A stretch of DNA of 64,000 nt from Rhodospirillaceae bacterium bin65 (lineage in GTDB: Bacteria > Pseudomonadota > Alphaproteobacteria > Bin65): the NCBI GenBank assembly GCA_002238725.1, contig MPMX01000003.1, positions 82,431 to 146,430 of the forward strand, in the 5' to 3' direction. A model generated the notes under the pieces. That model did not search any database, had not been told where the DNA came from, and was given only the letters and a program-made list of their open reading frames with translations. Positions 51,782 through 60,342 of the stretch are shown piece by piece. The position numbers and the translations under genes were made by a program. Numbering within the stretch: the first letter of the stretch is position 1; each line of letters begins with the position of its first letter.

Positions 51782-52791
51782 TGCCGGCCGCGGACGACTC
51801 ATCGACCTTGCTGGAAGTGCGCAACCTGCAGGTCGACTTCCGGACCCGTCACGGTATCGCGCACGTTCTCGACGGCATCGAATTCAGCCTGTCGAAAGGC
51901 GAAATCCTCGGCATCGTCGGTGAGTCCGGCTGCGGCAAGAGCATGACCGCGCTGGCGATCATGGGCCTGATTCCCAGCCCGCCCGGCAAGGTCGCCGGCG
52001 GTGAGATCGTCTATCGCGGCGAGAACCTGCTCAAAGCCTCGAAGGAGCGCATGCGCCGGATCCGCGGCAACCGGATTTCCATGATCTTCCAGGAGCCGAT
52101 GACCGCGCTCAACCCGGTCTTCACGGTCGGCGACCAGATCGCCGAATCGATCGTGCTCCATCAGGGGCTGACCAGGCGTGCAGCGCTGGACCGCGCGGTC
52201 GAGTTGCTGCGCGAGGTGCACATCCCGGCCCCGGAGCGACGCATCGGCGAATACCCCCACCAGCTGTCCGGCGGCATGCGCCAGCGCATCATGATCGCCA
52301 TCGCGCTGGCGTGCGAGCCCGACATACTCATAGCCGACGAGCCGACCACCGCCCTCGACGTGACGGTGCAGGCGCAGGTGTTCGACCTGCTCCTGGAACT
52401 TCAGCAAGACCGGGACATGGCGATCGTCATGATCACTCACGACATGGGCGTAATCGCGGAAATGACCGGCCGCGTCCTCGTCATGTATGCCGGGCGGATC
52501 ATCGAGACGGCGGCGGTCGACGACCTGCTGCAAAACCCGCAGCATCCCTATACCCGCGGCCTGATCGCCTGCGTGCCGCAGCTGAGCGACGAACCGGAGG
52601 CGGAACGGGCGGCGCTGATGGAGATACCCGGCGTCGTGCCGCCGCTGACCGAGCTCGGCGTCGGCTGCGCCTTCGAGCCGCGATGCGGCTTCAGGATGCC
52701 GGTCTGCGTGCAGTCGCGGCCGTCGCCGGTCGCAGCGGGCGCCGGCCATTCGGCGGCCTGCTGGCTTATGGAAGAGGGGGACCGACCGTGA
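51781..52791 (+). CDS. ABC transporter ATP-binding protein (DppD-like), second operon
   Basis: A 336-aa ABC ATPase. Walker [15 protein letters not shown], signature [15 protein letters not shown], Walker [14 protein letters not shown] and the switch MITHDMGV are intact, and a C-terminal cysteine region ([15 protein letters not shown]) marks the oligopeptide group. ATG 51781 overlaps the permease stop, and the GTG start of the next ATPase overlaps this gene's TGA. Confidence 0.92.
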   Translation: MPAADDSSTLLEVRNLQVDFRTRHGIAHVLDGIEFSLSKGEILGIVGESGCGKSMTALAIMGLIPSPPGKVAGGEIVYRGENLLKASKERMRRIRGNRISMIFQEPMTALNPVFTVGDQIAESIVLHQGLTRRAALDRAVELLREVHIPAPERRIGEYPHQLSGGMRQRIMIAIALACEPDILIADEPTTALDVTVQAQVFDLLLELQQDRDMAIVMITHDMGVIAEMTGRVLVMYAGRIIETAAVDDLLQNPQHPYTRGLIACVPQLSDEPEAERAALMEIPGVVPPLTELGVGCAFEPRCGFRMPVCVQSRPSPVAAGAGHSAACWLMEEGDRP

Positions 52792-53828
52792 GCGCATCGG
52801 CGGGCCAGCCGTTGCTGAAGGTCCGGGACCTTAAGGTTCATTTCCGGACCGGTTCAAAGGGACCGTTTCGCAAGCCGACCTTCGTTCATGCCGTCGACGG
52901 TGTCAGTTTCGACGTGCCGAAGGGCACCACCTTCGGCATCGTCGGCGAATCCGGCTCCGGCAAGTCGACCACGGCGCTCGCCATCATGCGCCTCGCGCCG
53001 ATTACCGGCGGCACCATCGACCTCGCCGGCGCGCGCCTGTCCGAGGCCGAAGGCAACGAACTGCTCGCCCTGCGCCGCAAGGCCCAGATCATCTTCCAGG
53101 ATCCCTATTCCTCGCTCAGCCCGCGGATGCGCGCCGGCGCCATCGTCCGCGAGCCGCTCGACCTGATGGATGTCGGCGCGCCGGAGGACCGCGACCGCCG
53201 TGTCGCCGACCTGTTCGGCAAGGTCGGGCTGCGCGCCGAGCAGCAGGCGCTGTTTCCGCACCAGTTTTCCGGCGGCCAGCGGCAGCGGATCGGCGTGGCG
53301 CGGGCGCTCGCCAGCCAGCCCGACCTCATCGTATGCGACGAGCCGGTCTCGGCGCTCGACGTCGCCATCCAGGCGCAGATCCTCAACTTGCTGCGGGCAT
53401 TGCAGCGGGAATTCGAACTGACTTACCTGTTCATCTCGCACGATCTCGCGGTCGTCCAGTATATCTGCGACGAGATCGCGGTCATGTATCTGGGCGAGAT
53501 CGTCGAGCAGGCCGACCGCATCTCCCTCTTCAAGCGGCCGCTCCATCCCTACACCTGGGCGCTGCTCTCCGCCGTGCCGTCGGCGGCGTCGAAGCGGCGG
53601 GGGCGCCGGCGCGTCAGCCTCGAAGGCGATCCGCCCAGCCCGATCGACCTGCCGCCGGGGTGCCGCTTCGCCGGGCGCTGCCCGTTCGCCGAAGATATCT
53701 GCCGGGCCGAGGCGCCGGCCCGGCGCGAGATTTTTCCGAAACACTGGGTCAGCTGTCACCGCGTCGGCGACGACGGCGTGCCGCCGCACCGGACGGTGCC
53801 TCTCTCGAACGGGCCGGCGGAACCATGA
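52788..53828 (+). CDS. ABC transporter ATP-binding protein (DppF-like), second operon
   Basis: A 346-aa ABC ATPase starting at GTG 52788, overlapping the upstream stop. Walker A GESGSGKSTTALAI, signature FSGGQRQRIGVARAL, Walker B DLIVCDEPVSALD, the switch ISHDLAVV and a C-terminal GCRFAGRCPFAEDIC cluster are visible. It overlaps the amidohydrolase start by four bases (ATGA), so transport and hydrolysis genes form one unit. Confidence 0.92.
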   Translation: MSASAGQPLLKVRDLKVHFRTGSKGPFRKPTFVHAVDGVSFDVPKGTTFGIVGESGSGKSTTALAIMRLAPITGGTIDLAGARLSEAEGNELLALRRKAQIIFQDPYSSLSPRMRAGAIVREPLDLMDVGAPEDRDRRVADLFGKVGLRAEQQALFPHQFSGGQRQRIGVARALASQPDLIVCDEPVSALDVAIQAQILNLLRALQREFELTYLFISHDLAVVQYICDEIAVMYLGEIVEQADRISLFKRPLHPYTWALLSAVPSAASKRRGRRRVSLEGDPPSPIDLPPGCRFAGRCPFAEDICRAEAPARREIFPKHWVSCHRVGDDGVPPHRTVPLSNGPAEP

Positions 53829-55462
53829 ACAGGATCTACAGCGCGAAAAAAATCGTCACCATGAACCCGGCGCGGCCGGCGGTGAGCCATGTCGCGGTGC
53901 GCGACGGGCGCATCGTCGGCGCCGGGACCGTCGACGAACTGGCCGGTTTCGGCGCCTATGAACTGGATGAGCGCTTTGCCGGCAAGATCCTCATGCCCGG
54001 CCTGGTCGAGGCGCACTGCCATGTCATGGAAGGCGCGTTCTGGCGGTTCGTCTATTGCGGCTATTTCGACCGGCAGGCGCCCGACGGGACGATCTGGACC
54101 GGGCTGACATCGGTCGACGCGGTCGTCGCCCGCCTGCGCCAGGCCGAAGCGCAGCTTGAAGATGCCGAAGCGCCGCTCGCCGGCTGGGGCCTGGACGCAA
54201 TCTACTTCGGCGCCCGGCGGATGAACCGGCACGATCTGGATCGGGTTTCGCCGGATCGCCCGGTCGGCGTGCTCAACGCGTCCTGCCACATTCTGAACGT
54301 CAATACCGTGGCCCTCGAACGGGCCGGCCTGCTGCGCCCCGGCATCAACCATCCCGGCATTCCGCTGGCGGCGGACGGCCGGCCGGCCGGCGAACTGCGC
54401 GGCCACGACGCGATGGGGCCGGCCAATCCCCATGTCGGCTTCGACCGGGACAGCCTAGCCTGCGACGAGCACGGCTTCCGGCAGTTCGCGCGCCAGTGCG
54501 TGCGCAGCGGCGTGACGACGGCGACCGACCTCGCCGGCCTGCTGCCGCAGGACGCGGTCGCCATGATGCTGCGGGTCACGGGCGAGCCGGACTATCCGGT
54601 GCGCATCGTCGCGATGCGCAAATTGCAGAATATCGCCATACCGGACCTCATCGCCCGGGCGCGCGAACTCGGCCCGATGAGCACCGACCGGCTGCGCCTG
54701 GGGTCGATCAAGATGGTCGTGGACGGATCGATCCAGGGCTTCACGGCGCGGCTGCGCTGGCCGGGATACTATAACGGCGCGCCGGAGGGGCTCTGGTACC
54801 TGCCGCCGGAACAGGTTCGCGAACTCTACCGCTCGGCCCTGGAGCACGGCATCCAGGTCCACACCCATACCAACGGCGACGAGGCAACCGAACTGGCGCT
54901 CGATTGCATCGAAGAGGCCCTGCGGCGTTATCCCGCGCCGGATCACCGCCTCACCATGCAGCATTGCCAGCTTGCCGACGCCGCCCTGTTCCGGCGCATG
55001 CGCGCGCTCGGGCTGTGCGTCAACCTGTTCTCCAATCACATCTACTATTGGGGTGACGAGCACTATGCCCAGACCGTCGGGCCGGAGCGCGCGGAGCGGA
55101 TGAACGCCTGCGCGACCGCGCTGGCCGAGGGCGTGCCCACGGCGATCCATTCCGACGCGCCGATCACGCCGCTCGCGCCGCTGTTCACCGCCTGGTGCGC
55201 CGTCAACCGGAAGACGGCATCCGGGCGCACGCTCGGCGAGTACGAACGAATCGGCGTCGATGCGGCGCTCCATGCGATCACCTTGGGCGCCGCCTATACG
55301 CTGAAGCTCGACGGCGAGATCGGCTCAATCGAATGCGGCAAGCGTGCCGACTTCGCTGTGCTGGAGGACGATCCGACGGAGATCGGTGCGGATAGATTGA
55401 AGGAGGTCCGCATCTGGGGGACCGTCCAGGACGGCCGGATCTTCCGCGCCGCCAATATCTGA
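53825..55462 (+). CDS. Amidohydrolase family protein (YtcJ-like)
   Basis: A 545-aa metal-dependent amidohydrolase of the YtcJ/Amidohydro_3 type. LMPGLVEAHCHVMEGAF has the HxH metal motif, KMVVDGSIQGF provides the bridging Lys, HTHTNGDEATE and MQHCQLAD give later histidines, and AIHSDAPITPLAPL has the catalytic Asp. The C-terminal part (SIECGKRADFAVLEDD) is the usual small domain. It closes the ABC operon and is the obvious candidate to hydrolyse whatever the importer brings in. Substrate unknown. Confidence 0.88.
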   Translation: MNRIYSAKKIVTMNPARPAVSHVAVRDGRIVGAGTVDELAGFGAYELDERFAGKILMPGLVEAHCHVMEGAFWRFVYCGYFDRQAPDGTIWTGLTSVDAVVARLRQAEAQLEDAEAPLAGWGLDAIYFGARRMNRHDLDRVSPDRPVGVLNASCHILNVNTVALERAGLLRPGINHPGIPLAADGRPAGELRGHDAMGPANPHVGFDRDSLACDEHGFRQFARQCVRSGVTTATDLAGLLPQDAVAMMLRVTGEPDYPVRIVAMRKLQNIAIPDLIARARELGPMSTDRLRLGSIKMVVDGSIQGFTARLRWPGYYNGAPEGLWYLPPEQVRELYRSALEHGIQVHTHTNGDEATELALDCIEEALRRYPAPDHRLTMQHCQLADAALFRRMRALGLCVNLFSNHIYYWGDEHYAQTVGPERAERMNACATALAEGVPTAIHSDAPITPLAPLFTAWCAVNRKTASGRTLGEYERIGVDAALHAITLGAAYTLKLDGEIGSIECGKRADFAVLEDDPTEIGADRLKEVRIWGTVQDGRIFRAANI

Positions 55463-55827
55463 AGGCGCCGTATGCAATCCGGCGGCGAGTTGCCGGTGAG
55501 CGTCGTCGACGGGTTGTTCGACCCTCGAAAAACGTGTCCGGTCTATCGTCCGCCCCGCCTTTACGGCGGCAGGAATCTTGAGGTTCCCTGCCGACGCCGG
55601 CGCACCGGCTCAACTCGGATCGGCGTCCGGCTCCATAGAATCCTTGTGTTTCTGACGAGCCAAAATTGGGCGCCGACCAACACCGGGCGTCAAATCGCGG
55701 CGGCGCGTGTCTGCGAGGCCCCGTAGATCCGGATGCAAGCCGGGGCTCCGGCCGGAATGACGGGAAAGGGCGAGGGGAACGAACGGCGGTTCACGACATT
55801 TCATGACATGCCGGAACCCCGGCGGCC
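55463..55827. other. Intergenic region between the ABC-amidohydrolase operon and the monooxygenase gene
   Basis: No protein-like frame is seen in these 365 bases. There is a GC-rich stretch (55725-55765, GATCCGGATGCAAGCCGGGG then CTCCGGCCGGAATGACGGG) of the repeat-like kind seen elsewhere, and CGACATTTCATGACATGCC at about 55796, reminiscent of the CATGACATTTC repeats near 45735. The flanking operons converge here. No terminator with a clear T run is evident. Confidence 0.5.
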
Positions 55828-57465
55828 CTAACGGATCGCGAAGCCCTCGTAGCCCGCGGCGGCGATTTCGGCGCAGCGGGCGGCGTAGGCAGGATAGCCG
55901 CCGATATAGGGCATGAAGACCCGCGGCTTGCCGGGGACGTTGGCGCCGATATACCAGGACGAGCAGGTCGAGCGCAGGGAGGCGTCGGCGAGATCGTTGA
56001 CATGGCCGACCCAGTCGTCCTGGGCGGCGCGTTCGGCCTCGATGACCGTGGCGCTGCGGCCGCGCAGGGCCGCGATGCAGTCCGACACCCATTCGACATG
56101 CTGCTCGATCGACGGCATCATGTTGGTCAGCACCGAGGGGCTGCCCGGCCCGGTGATGGTGAACAGGTTGGGAAAACCGTTGACCGCCAGGCCGAGATAG
56201 GTGCGCGGCCCGGCCTCCCAGGCCTCGCGCAGGGGCAGACCGCCGCGGCCACGGATGTCGATGCGCTTCAGGCTGCCGGTCATGGCGTCGAAGCCGGTCG
56301 CGAAAACGATGGCATCGGCCTCGATCTCTTCGCCCTCGACGGCGACGCCCGATTCAGTGATCGCCCGGATCGGCTGTTCGTTGATGTCGATCAGGCGCAC
56401 GTTGGGCCGGTTGTAGGTCTCGAAATAGCCGGTATCGACGCACAGCCGCTTGCAGCCGATCACGTTGGTCGGCATCAGCCTGCGCGCGGTCTCCGGGTCG
56501 CGGACGGTCTCGCGGATCTTCGCGCGCACGAAGTCCGCCGCGGTGTCGTTGGCGGCCGGGTCGTACAGCAGGTCTTCATAGCTCGCCATGAAGGTGAGGC
56601 CGCCGGTCTGCCAGCGCCGCTCGAATTCGGCGACGCGCTGCTCCGGGCTGTCGGCGAGCGCGGACGGCCGGGGCAGATCGACCACGAAGCAGCCGAAGCG
56701 CGTTTTCGCCTCTTCGCGCAGGCCCCTGTAGTCGGCCTTGACGGCGGCGATTTCCGCCGGGTCGAGCGGGCGGTTCTGCGCCGGCACGGAATAGTTCGCC
56801 GTGCGCTGGAAAACGGTCAGTTGCGCCGCCTGTTTCGCGATCACCGGGATCGACTGGATGGCCGACGATCCGGTGCCGATCACAGCGACGCGCAGGCCGG
56901 AGAAATCGACTTCCTCGTGGGGCCAGCGCCCGGTGTGGTAGGTCGCGCCGCCGAAGCTGTCGCGGCCGGGAATGTCCGGCAGATTGGCCGCCGAGAGGCA
57001 GCCGGTCGCCATGATGCAGAAGCGCGCCGTCACCGTCTCCGGCGCTCCGTCCTCCGGCTCCAGCCGGATCCGCCACAGGCCGGCCGCGTCATCCCAGTGC
57101 GCGGCGGCGACCCGGGTATCGAACTGCATGTCCGGCCACAGGCCGAAACGGTCGGCGACATGGTTGGCGTAACGCAATATCTCGGGCTGGACGGCATAGC
57201 GCTCGGTCCACTGCCATTCCTGCTGCAGCGCCTCGTCGAACTGGTAGGAATAGGACAGGCTCTCGACGTCGCAGCGCGCGCCGGGATAGCGGTTCCAGTA
57301 CCAGGTGCCGCCGACCCCGCCGCCGGCCTCGCAGACCCGCGCCCGGAAGCCGGCGCCGCGCAAACGGTGCAGCAGATACATGCCGGCAAAGCCGGCGCCG
57401 ACGATCAGGGTGTCGAAATCGGGGGCTTCGGGATCGGCCGCGTCAGCGTGAGCAGGGTCGTTCAT
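55828..57465 (-). CDS. Type I Baeyer-Villiger (flavin-containing) monooxygenase
   Basis: A 545-aa FAD/NADPH monooxygenase. The first Rossmann motif VGAGFAGMY is at about residues 22-30, GTWYWNRYPGARCD is typical of cyclohexanone monooxygenase-like proteins, the Baeyer-Villiger fingerprint FGGATYHTGRWP is at about 171-182, and the second Rossmann GTGSSA is at about 197-202. It inserts oxygen next to ketones to give esters or lactones. The start ATG 57465 is preferred over TTG/GTG choices further up because of protein length. An NTF2-like gene lies upstream. Confidence 0.93.
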   Translation of the reverse strand: MNDPAHADAADPEAPDFDTLIVGAGFAGMYLLHRLRGAGFRARVCEAGGGVGGTWYWNRYPGARCDVESLSYSYQFDEALQQEWQWTERYAVQPEILRYANHVADRFGLWPDMQFDTRVAAAHWDDAAGLWRIRLEPEDGAPETVTARFCIMATGCLSAANLPDIPGRDSFGGATYHTGRWPHEEVDFSGLRVAVIGTGSSAIQSIPVIAKQAAQLTVFQRTANYSVPAQNRPLDPAEIAAVKADYRGLREEAKTRFGCFVVDLPRPSALADSPEQRVAEFERRWQTGGLTFMASYEDLLYDPAANDTAADFVRAKIRETVRDPETARRLMPTNVIGCKRLCVDTGYFETYNRPNVRLIDINEQPIRAITESGVAVEGEEIEADAIVFATGFDAMTGSLKRIDIRGRGGLPLREAWEAGPRTYLGLAVNGFPNLFTITGPGSPSVLTNMMPSIEQHVEWVSDCIAALRGRSATVIEAERAAQDDWVGHVNDLADASLRSTCSSWYIGANVPGKPRVFMPYIGGYPAYAARCAEIAAAGYEGFAIR

Positions 57466-57552
57466 GGCGCGGCAGTCTCGCCGAACAGGCCGGCGGGTCA
57501 AGCCTCGCAGGCGCGAAGCCGGATTGCCTGAGGCGGGACCGCTTGGCCGGCG

Positions 57553-57921
57553 CTACCCGACCCGCTTGGTCGAGACGAAGGCGCGCCATTCGCACAGCCG
57601 GTCGCCGCGCATCTTCCAGTGCTCGCCGGCGATCTGGCGGGCTTTCGTGCCGTCGGGATTGTCCCAGCTCGCGGTCCATTCCACAGCGATCCAGTCGCCG
57701 CTTGCCGCGATCAGCGTCTTGTCGAGCTGCACGTTGCGGATCGCCGGATCGTAGAAGCGCTCGTGGAAGGCGCGCACCTGTTCGGCGCCGCGCGCAACCT
57801 CCCGGCCGTTCCATTCGATCACCGCATCGTCGGTATACAGCGCCATCGTCGCCTCGATGTCGCGGCGGCGGTACACCGCCTCAGCCTGGCGCACGATTTT
57901 TTCGGCATCGCTTGCGTTCAA
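57553..57921 (-). CDS. NTF2/SnoaL-like protein
   Basis: A 122-aa protein of the nuclear transport factor 2 fold (cone-like small domain). ASDAEKIVRQAEAVYRRRDIEATMALYTDDAVIEWNG is the classic SnoaL-type start, and YDPAIRNVQLDKTLIAASGDWIAVEW gives the beta-strand core. I prefer TTG 57921 (AGGGCAGG upstream); a TTG at 57945 adds eight residues. Members are cyclases, isomerases or binding domains; here it could support the monooxygenase, which is 87 bases downstream. Confidence 0.75.
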   Translation of the reverse strand: MNASDAEKIVRQAEAVYRRRDIEATMALYTDDAVIEWNGREVARGAEQVRAFHERFYDPAIRNVQLDKTLIAASGDWIAVEWTASWDNPDGTKARQIAGEHWKMRGDRLCEWRAFVSTKRVG

Positions 57922-58048
57922 TGTACCTGCCCTTCGATCATGCAAAAAATTCCCCGGGCAGATATGCCATACGCTCTTCTAATTTGACAGGGGTGCAGGC
58001 CCCGCCCGCGTTATCGACCTTAGCTTTCGGACTATCTCCCATTAGAGG

Positions 58049-58438
58049 CTACCGGTGGGTTCGAATCGTCGAAGCGGTGATGACCACATACATCCGCCGG
58101 TCACCAGAGCCTCGGCTTTCTCCTACCTCCCATTCGTGCTGGATCAATGACAGGGCTTCCTCGAGTCGTACGGCTGCCCGCGATTCCCTGCATTTTTCGA
58201 AGCGTAGCAGGCTCAGGCGACGATAACGGCGGGAGCCGACACCGTGGCTCGAAGCGATTTTCCGGAAATCGCCATCCATCGTCACGAGGATCGCGTCATT
58301 TGCTTCCGAGACGGCAGCAACCAGCGTATCTGGCGAATTCGGCGCGATCCGCTCGCGCAACCGGATTGCCTCATGACCGTAATTTTCGAGGGTTCTCGCG
58401 ACAGAATCGGGGACGCACTGATCCACAAAAAACCGCAT
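58049..58438 (-). CDS. DUF5615-family PIN-like protein, probable toxin
   Basis: A 129-aa protein of the DUF5615 PIN-like group. MRFFVDQCVPDSVARTLENYGHEAIRLRE is the group N terminus with an early acidic residue, and DAILVTMDGDFRKIASS supplies further acidic residues that could bind metal. PIN nucleases cut RNA. It lies 11 bases after the MerR-DUF433 gene, the antitoxin-like partner, so the two form an operon. ATG 58438 is preferred over TTG 58447. Confidence 0.75.
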   Translation of the reverse strand: MRFFVDQCVPDSVARTLENYGHEAIRLRERIAPNSPDTLVAAVSEANDAILVTMDGDFRKIASSHGVGSRRYRRLSLLRFEKCRESRAAVRLEEALSLIQHEWEVGESRGSGDRRMYVVITASTIRTHR

Positions 58439-58449
58439 GCGCGCCAAGG

Positions 58450-59160
58450 CTACGCAGCCTGCGCTTCGTCGTGGTTCAATGCAGCGTCGATGTCCTCGGG
58501 CGTGAGATCGGGATATTCCTCAATGATTCGGTCCACCGAATAGCCGTCTTCATGCAGCCGCCGGATCGAGCCGACTGCGATCCGGGTTCCGGCGACCGAC
58601 CATGCGTTGCGCCCAATTGAGCGGTGTTTCCGGAGTTTGCCGATAGAGTCGGCCGGTCGCTGGCGCAGCCGGGCAACCTTTTCGCTAGTATCGTCGATGA
58701 CTTCTTTCAGTGGGATACTCAGTACGTACTGACCGGAAACGATTTCCTCTGGCCTGCCCGTCTCGGGGTTCGTCAAGACCACCTGCCGGTCGAGCACGTA
58801 GAGGGTGGTCGCAGTCCAAAGTTCGTCCTTCAGGTAGCTCAGGACCTCGGCGACTTTTCTCAGATGCTGGAGTGGGACATTGTTCCGCATTCGCAGACGC
58901 TCAAGCGTCCGCAGGGCCACCATATCCTTGAACGAATAGAACCGGCTGTTTGGCAGGCGGGGATTATCTTCGACGAAGCTCGGCTTGAAAAAGTCGGTTT
59001 TCGCCCAGTAACGGAGCCGCCTTTTGCTCAGCCCGGTGATCCGCTCGACCTGTTCTTCGGAAAATGCCGCGACGACATTCGAAATGTCGAGCGCCGGCAC
59101 GCCACCCGATCCTCGCGGACCTCCATCCATAATGCCAGCCTCCTCCTGCAGGGCGGACAT
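58450..59160 (-). CDS. MerR-like helix-turn-helix and DUF433 fusion, probable antitoxin/regulator
   Basis: A 236-aa protein. The middle region FSEEQVERITGLSKRRLRYWAKTDFFKPSF followed by FYSFKDMVALRTLERLRMRNNVPLQHLRKVAEVL is a MerR-type DNA-binding domain with a dimerisation helix. The C-terminal ~60 residues, NAWSVAGTRIAVGSIRRLHEDGYSVDRIIEEYPDLTPEDIDAAL, are a DUF433 domain. DUF433 domains pair with DUF5615 PIN-like toxins. The fusion to MerR gives it a probable regulator role over its own operon. Confidence 0.78.
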   Translation of the reverse strand: MSALQEEAGIMDGGPRGSGGVPALDISNVVAAFSEEQVERITGLSKRRLRYWAKTDFFKPSFVEDNPRLPNSRFYSFKDMVALRTLERLRMRNNVPLQHLRKVAEVLSYLKDELWTATTLYVLDRQVVLTNPETGRPEEIVSGQYVLSIPLKEVIDDTSEKVARLRQRPADSIGKLRKHRSIGRNAWSVAGTRIAVGSIRRLHEDGYSVDRIIEEYPDLTPEDIDAALNHDEAQAA

Positions 59161-59291
59161 ATATCACATCGCGGGAATCATTGGAATCCGACTGCCGAAT
59201 CGCGTTCCTTCGCAACGATGATTCGGCGGTCGTGCAGAATGGCAGCGACTACGCGAAGGTCAAACGTTCCGTCTTGCGCCGGAAGACTTCG

Positions 59292-60323
59292 TCAGGCCGC
59301 GACCTCCCAGGTCGAGCCGCGGTGCAGCAGCGTGTTCATGTCGCCCGCGGCCGGCGCCTTGTCGGCGATCGCCCTGTTCTGGGCGAGCACGGCCCGTTCG
59401 TAGCTCATCTCCGCCGGGGCGCAATAGAGCACGCCGATGGCGACCGGGAAGTCCGGCGGCTTCATGCGGGCCAGCGCCCCGCCGATGGTGCGGTTGGTCT
59501 CGTCGTGGACGATGACATCGTCCTCGCTGAAGCCGTCCTCACCGAGGGTGGCGACTTCCAGTTCCAGCGTCTGACGGTTCAGGCGCAGGCCCTTCTCGCG
59601 GTTCTTGCCAAAGATCAGGGGCTGGCCGTGCTCGGCCTCGAGCTGCATGTCCGCCGTCACCGCCTTCTCGGTGAAATGCTCGAACACGCCGTCGTTGTAG
59701 ACGATGCAGTTCTGGATGATCTCGACGAAGGAGCAGCCCTTGTGGGCGTGGGCGCGGGCAAGCAGGCCGGGCAGATGGTCCTGCCGCCGGTCGATGCCGC
59801 GGGCGACGAAGCGGGCGTTGACGCCGAGCGCGAAGCTCAGCGCATCGACCGGCGAATCGATCGAGCCGTGGGGCGTCGACGGCGAGCGGGTGCCGAGCCG
59901 CGAGGTCGGCGAATACTGGCCCTTGGTCAGGCCGTAGATCTCGTTGTTGAACAAGAGATAGCTGATGTCGACGTTGCGCCGGATGGCGTGCAGCGTGTGG
60001 TTGCCGCCGATGGAAAGCCCGTCGCCGTCGCCGCCGACGACCCAGACGTCGAGGTCCGGGTTGGTCAGCTTGATCCCGGTCGCGAAACTGGGCGCCCGGC
60101 CGTGGATCGTGTGGAAACCGTAGGTCTCCATGTAGTAGGGGAAGCGCGCGGCGCAGCCGATGCCGGAGACGAACACGGTGTTCGCCGGATCGGCGCCGAT
60201 ATCGGCCATCGCCTTCTGTACGGCTTTCAGGATGGCGTAGTCGCCGCAGCCGGGGCACCAGCGCACTTCCTGGTCGGTGGCGTAGTCCTTGGGCGACAGG
60301 TTCGCAGGGGTCTGAACGTTCAT
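59292..60323 (-). CDS. korB: 2-oxoacid:ferredoxin oxidoreductase, beta subunit (KorB-like)
   Basis: A 343-aa TPP-binding subunit. WCPGCGDYAILKAVQKAM is the N-terminal cysteine region, WVVGGDGDGLSIGGNHTLH is the thiamine diphosphate motif, and LLFNNEIYGLTKGQYSPTS is the family loop. With the alpha subunit it decarboxylates 2-oxoglutarate (or another 2-oxoacid) to the acyl-CoA and reduces ferredoxin. It starts 20 bases after the alpha gene and is co-transcribed. Confidence 0.92.
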   Translation of the reverse strand: MNVQTPANLSPKDYATDQEVRWCPGCGDYAILKAVQKAMADIGADPANTVFVSGIGCAARFPYYMETYGFHTIHGRAPSFATGIKLTNPDLDVWVVGGDGDGLSIGGNHTLHAIRRNVDISYLLFNNEIYGLTKGQYSPTSRLGTRSPSTPHGSIDSPVDALSFALGVNARFVARGIDRRQDHLPGLLARAHAHKGCSFVEIIQNCIVYNDGVFEHFTEKAVTADMQLEAEHGQPLIFGKNREKGLRLNRQTLELEVATLGEDGFSEDDVIVHDETNRTIGGALARMKPPDFPVAIGVLYCAPAEMSYERAVLAQNRAIADKAPAAGDMNTLLHRGSTWEVAA

Positions 60324-60342
60324 CGCTGTTTCTCCGCCGGCC

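Noticed and set aside
55463..55827. Possible small gene in the intergenic region after the amidohydrolase
   Set aside because: The only frames are short and carry no family feature, and the stretch contains repeat-like GC-rich DNA.
58021..58080. GGTTCGAATC, a T-loop-like string that could mark a tRNA or an integration site
   Set aside because: The flanking bases do not pair as a T stem and no acceptor, D or anticodon arm can be drawn around it; it is near the 3' end of the DUF5615 gene.
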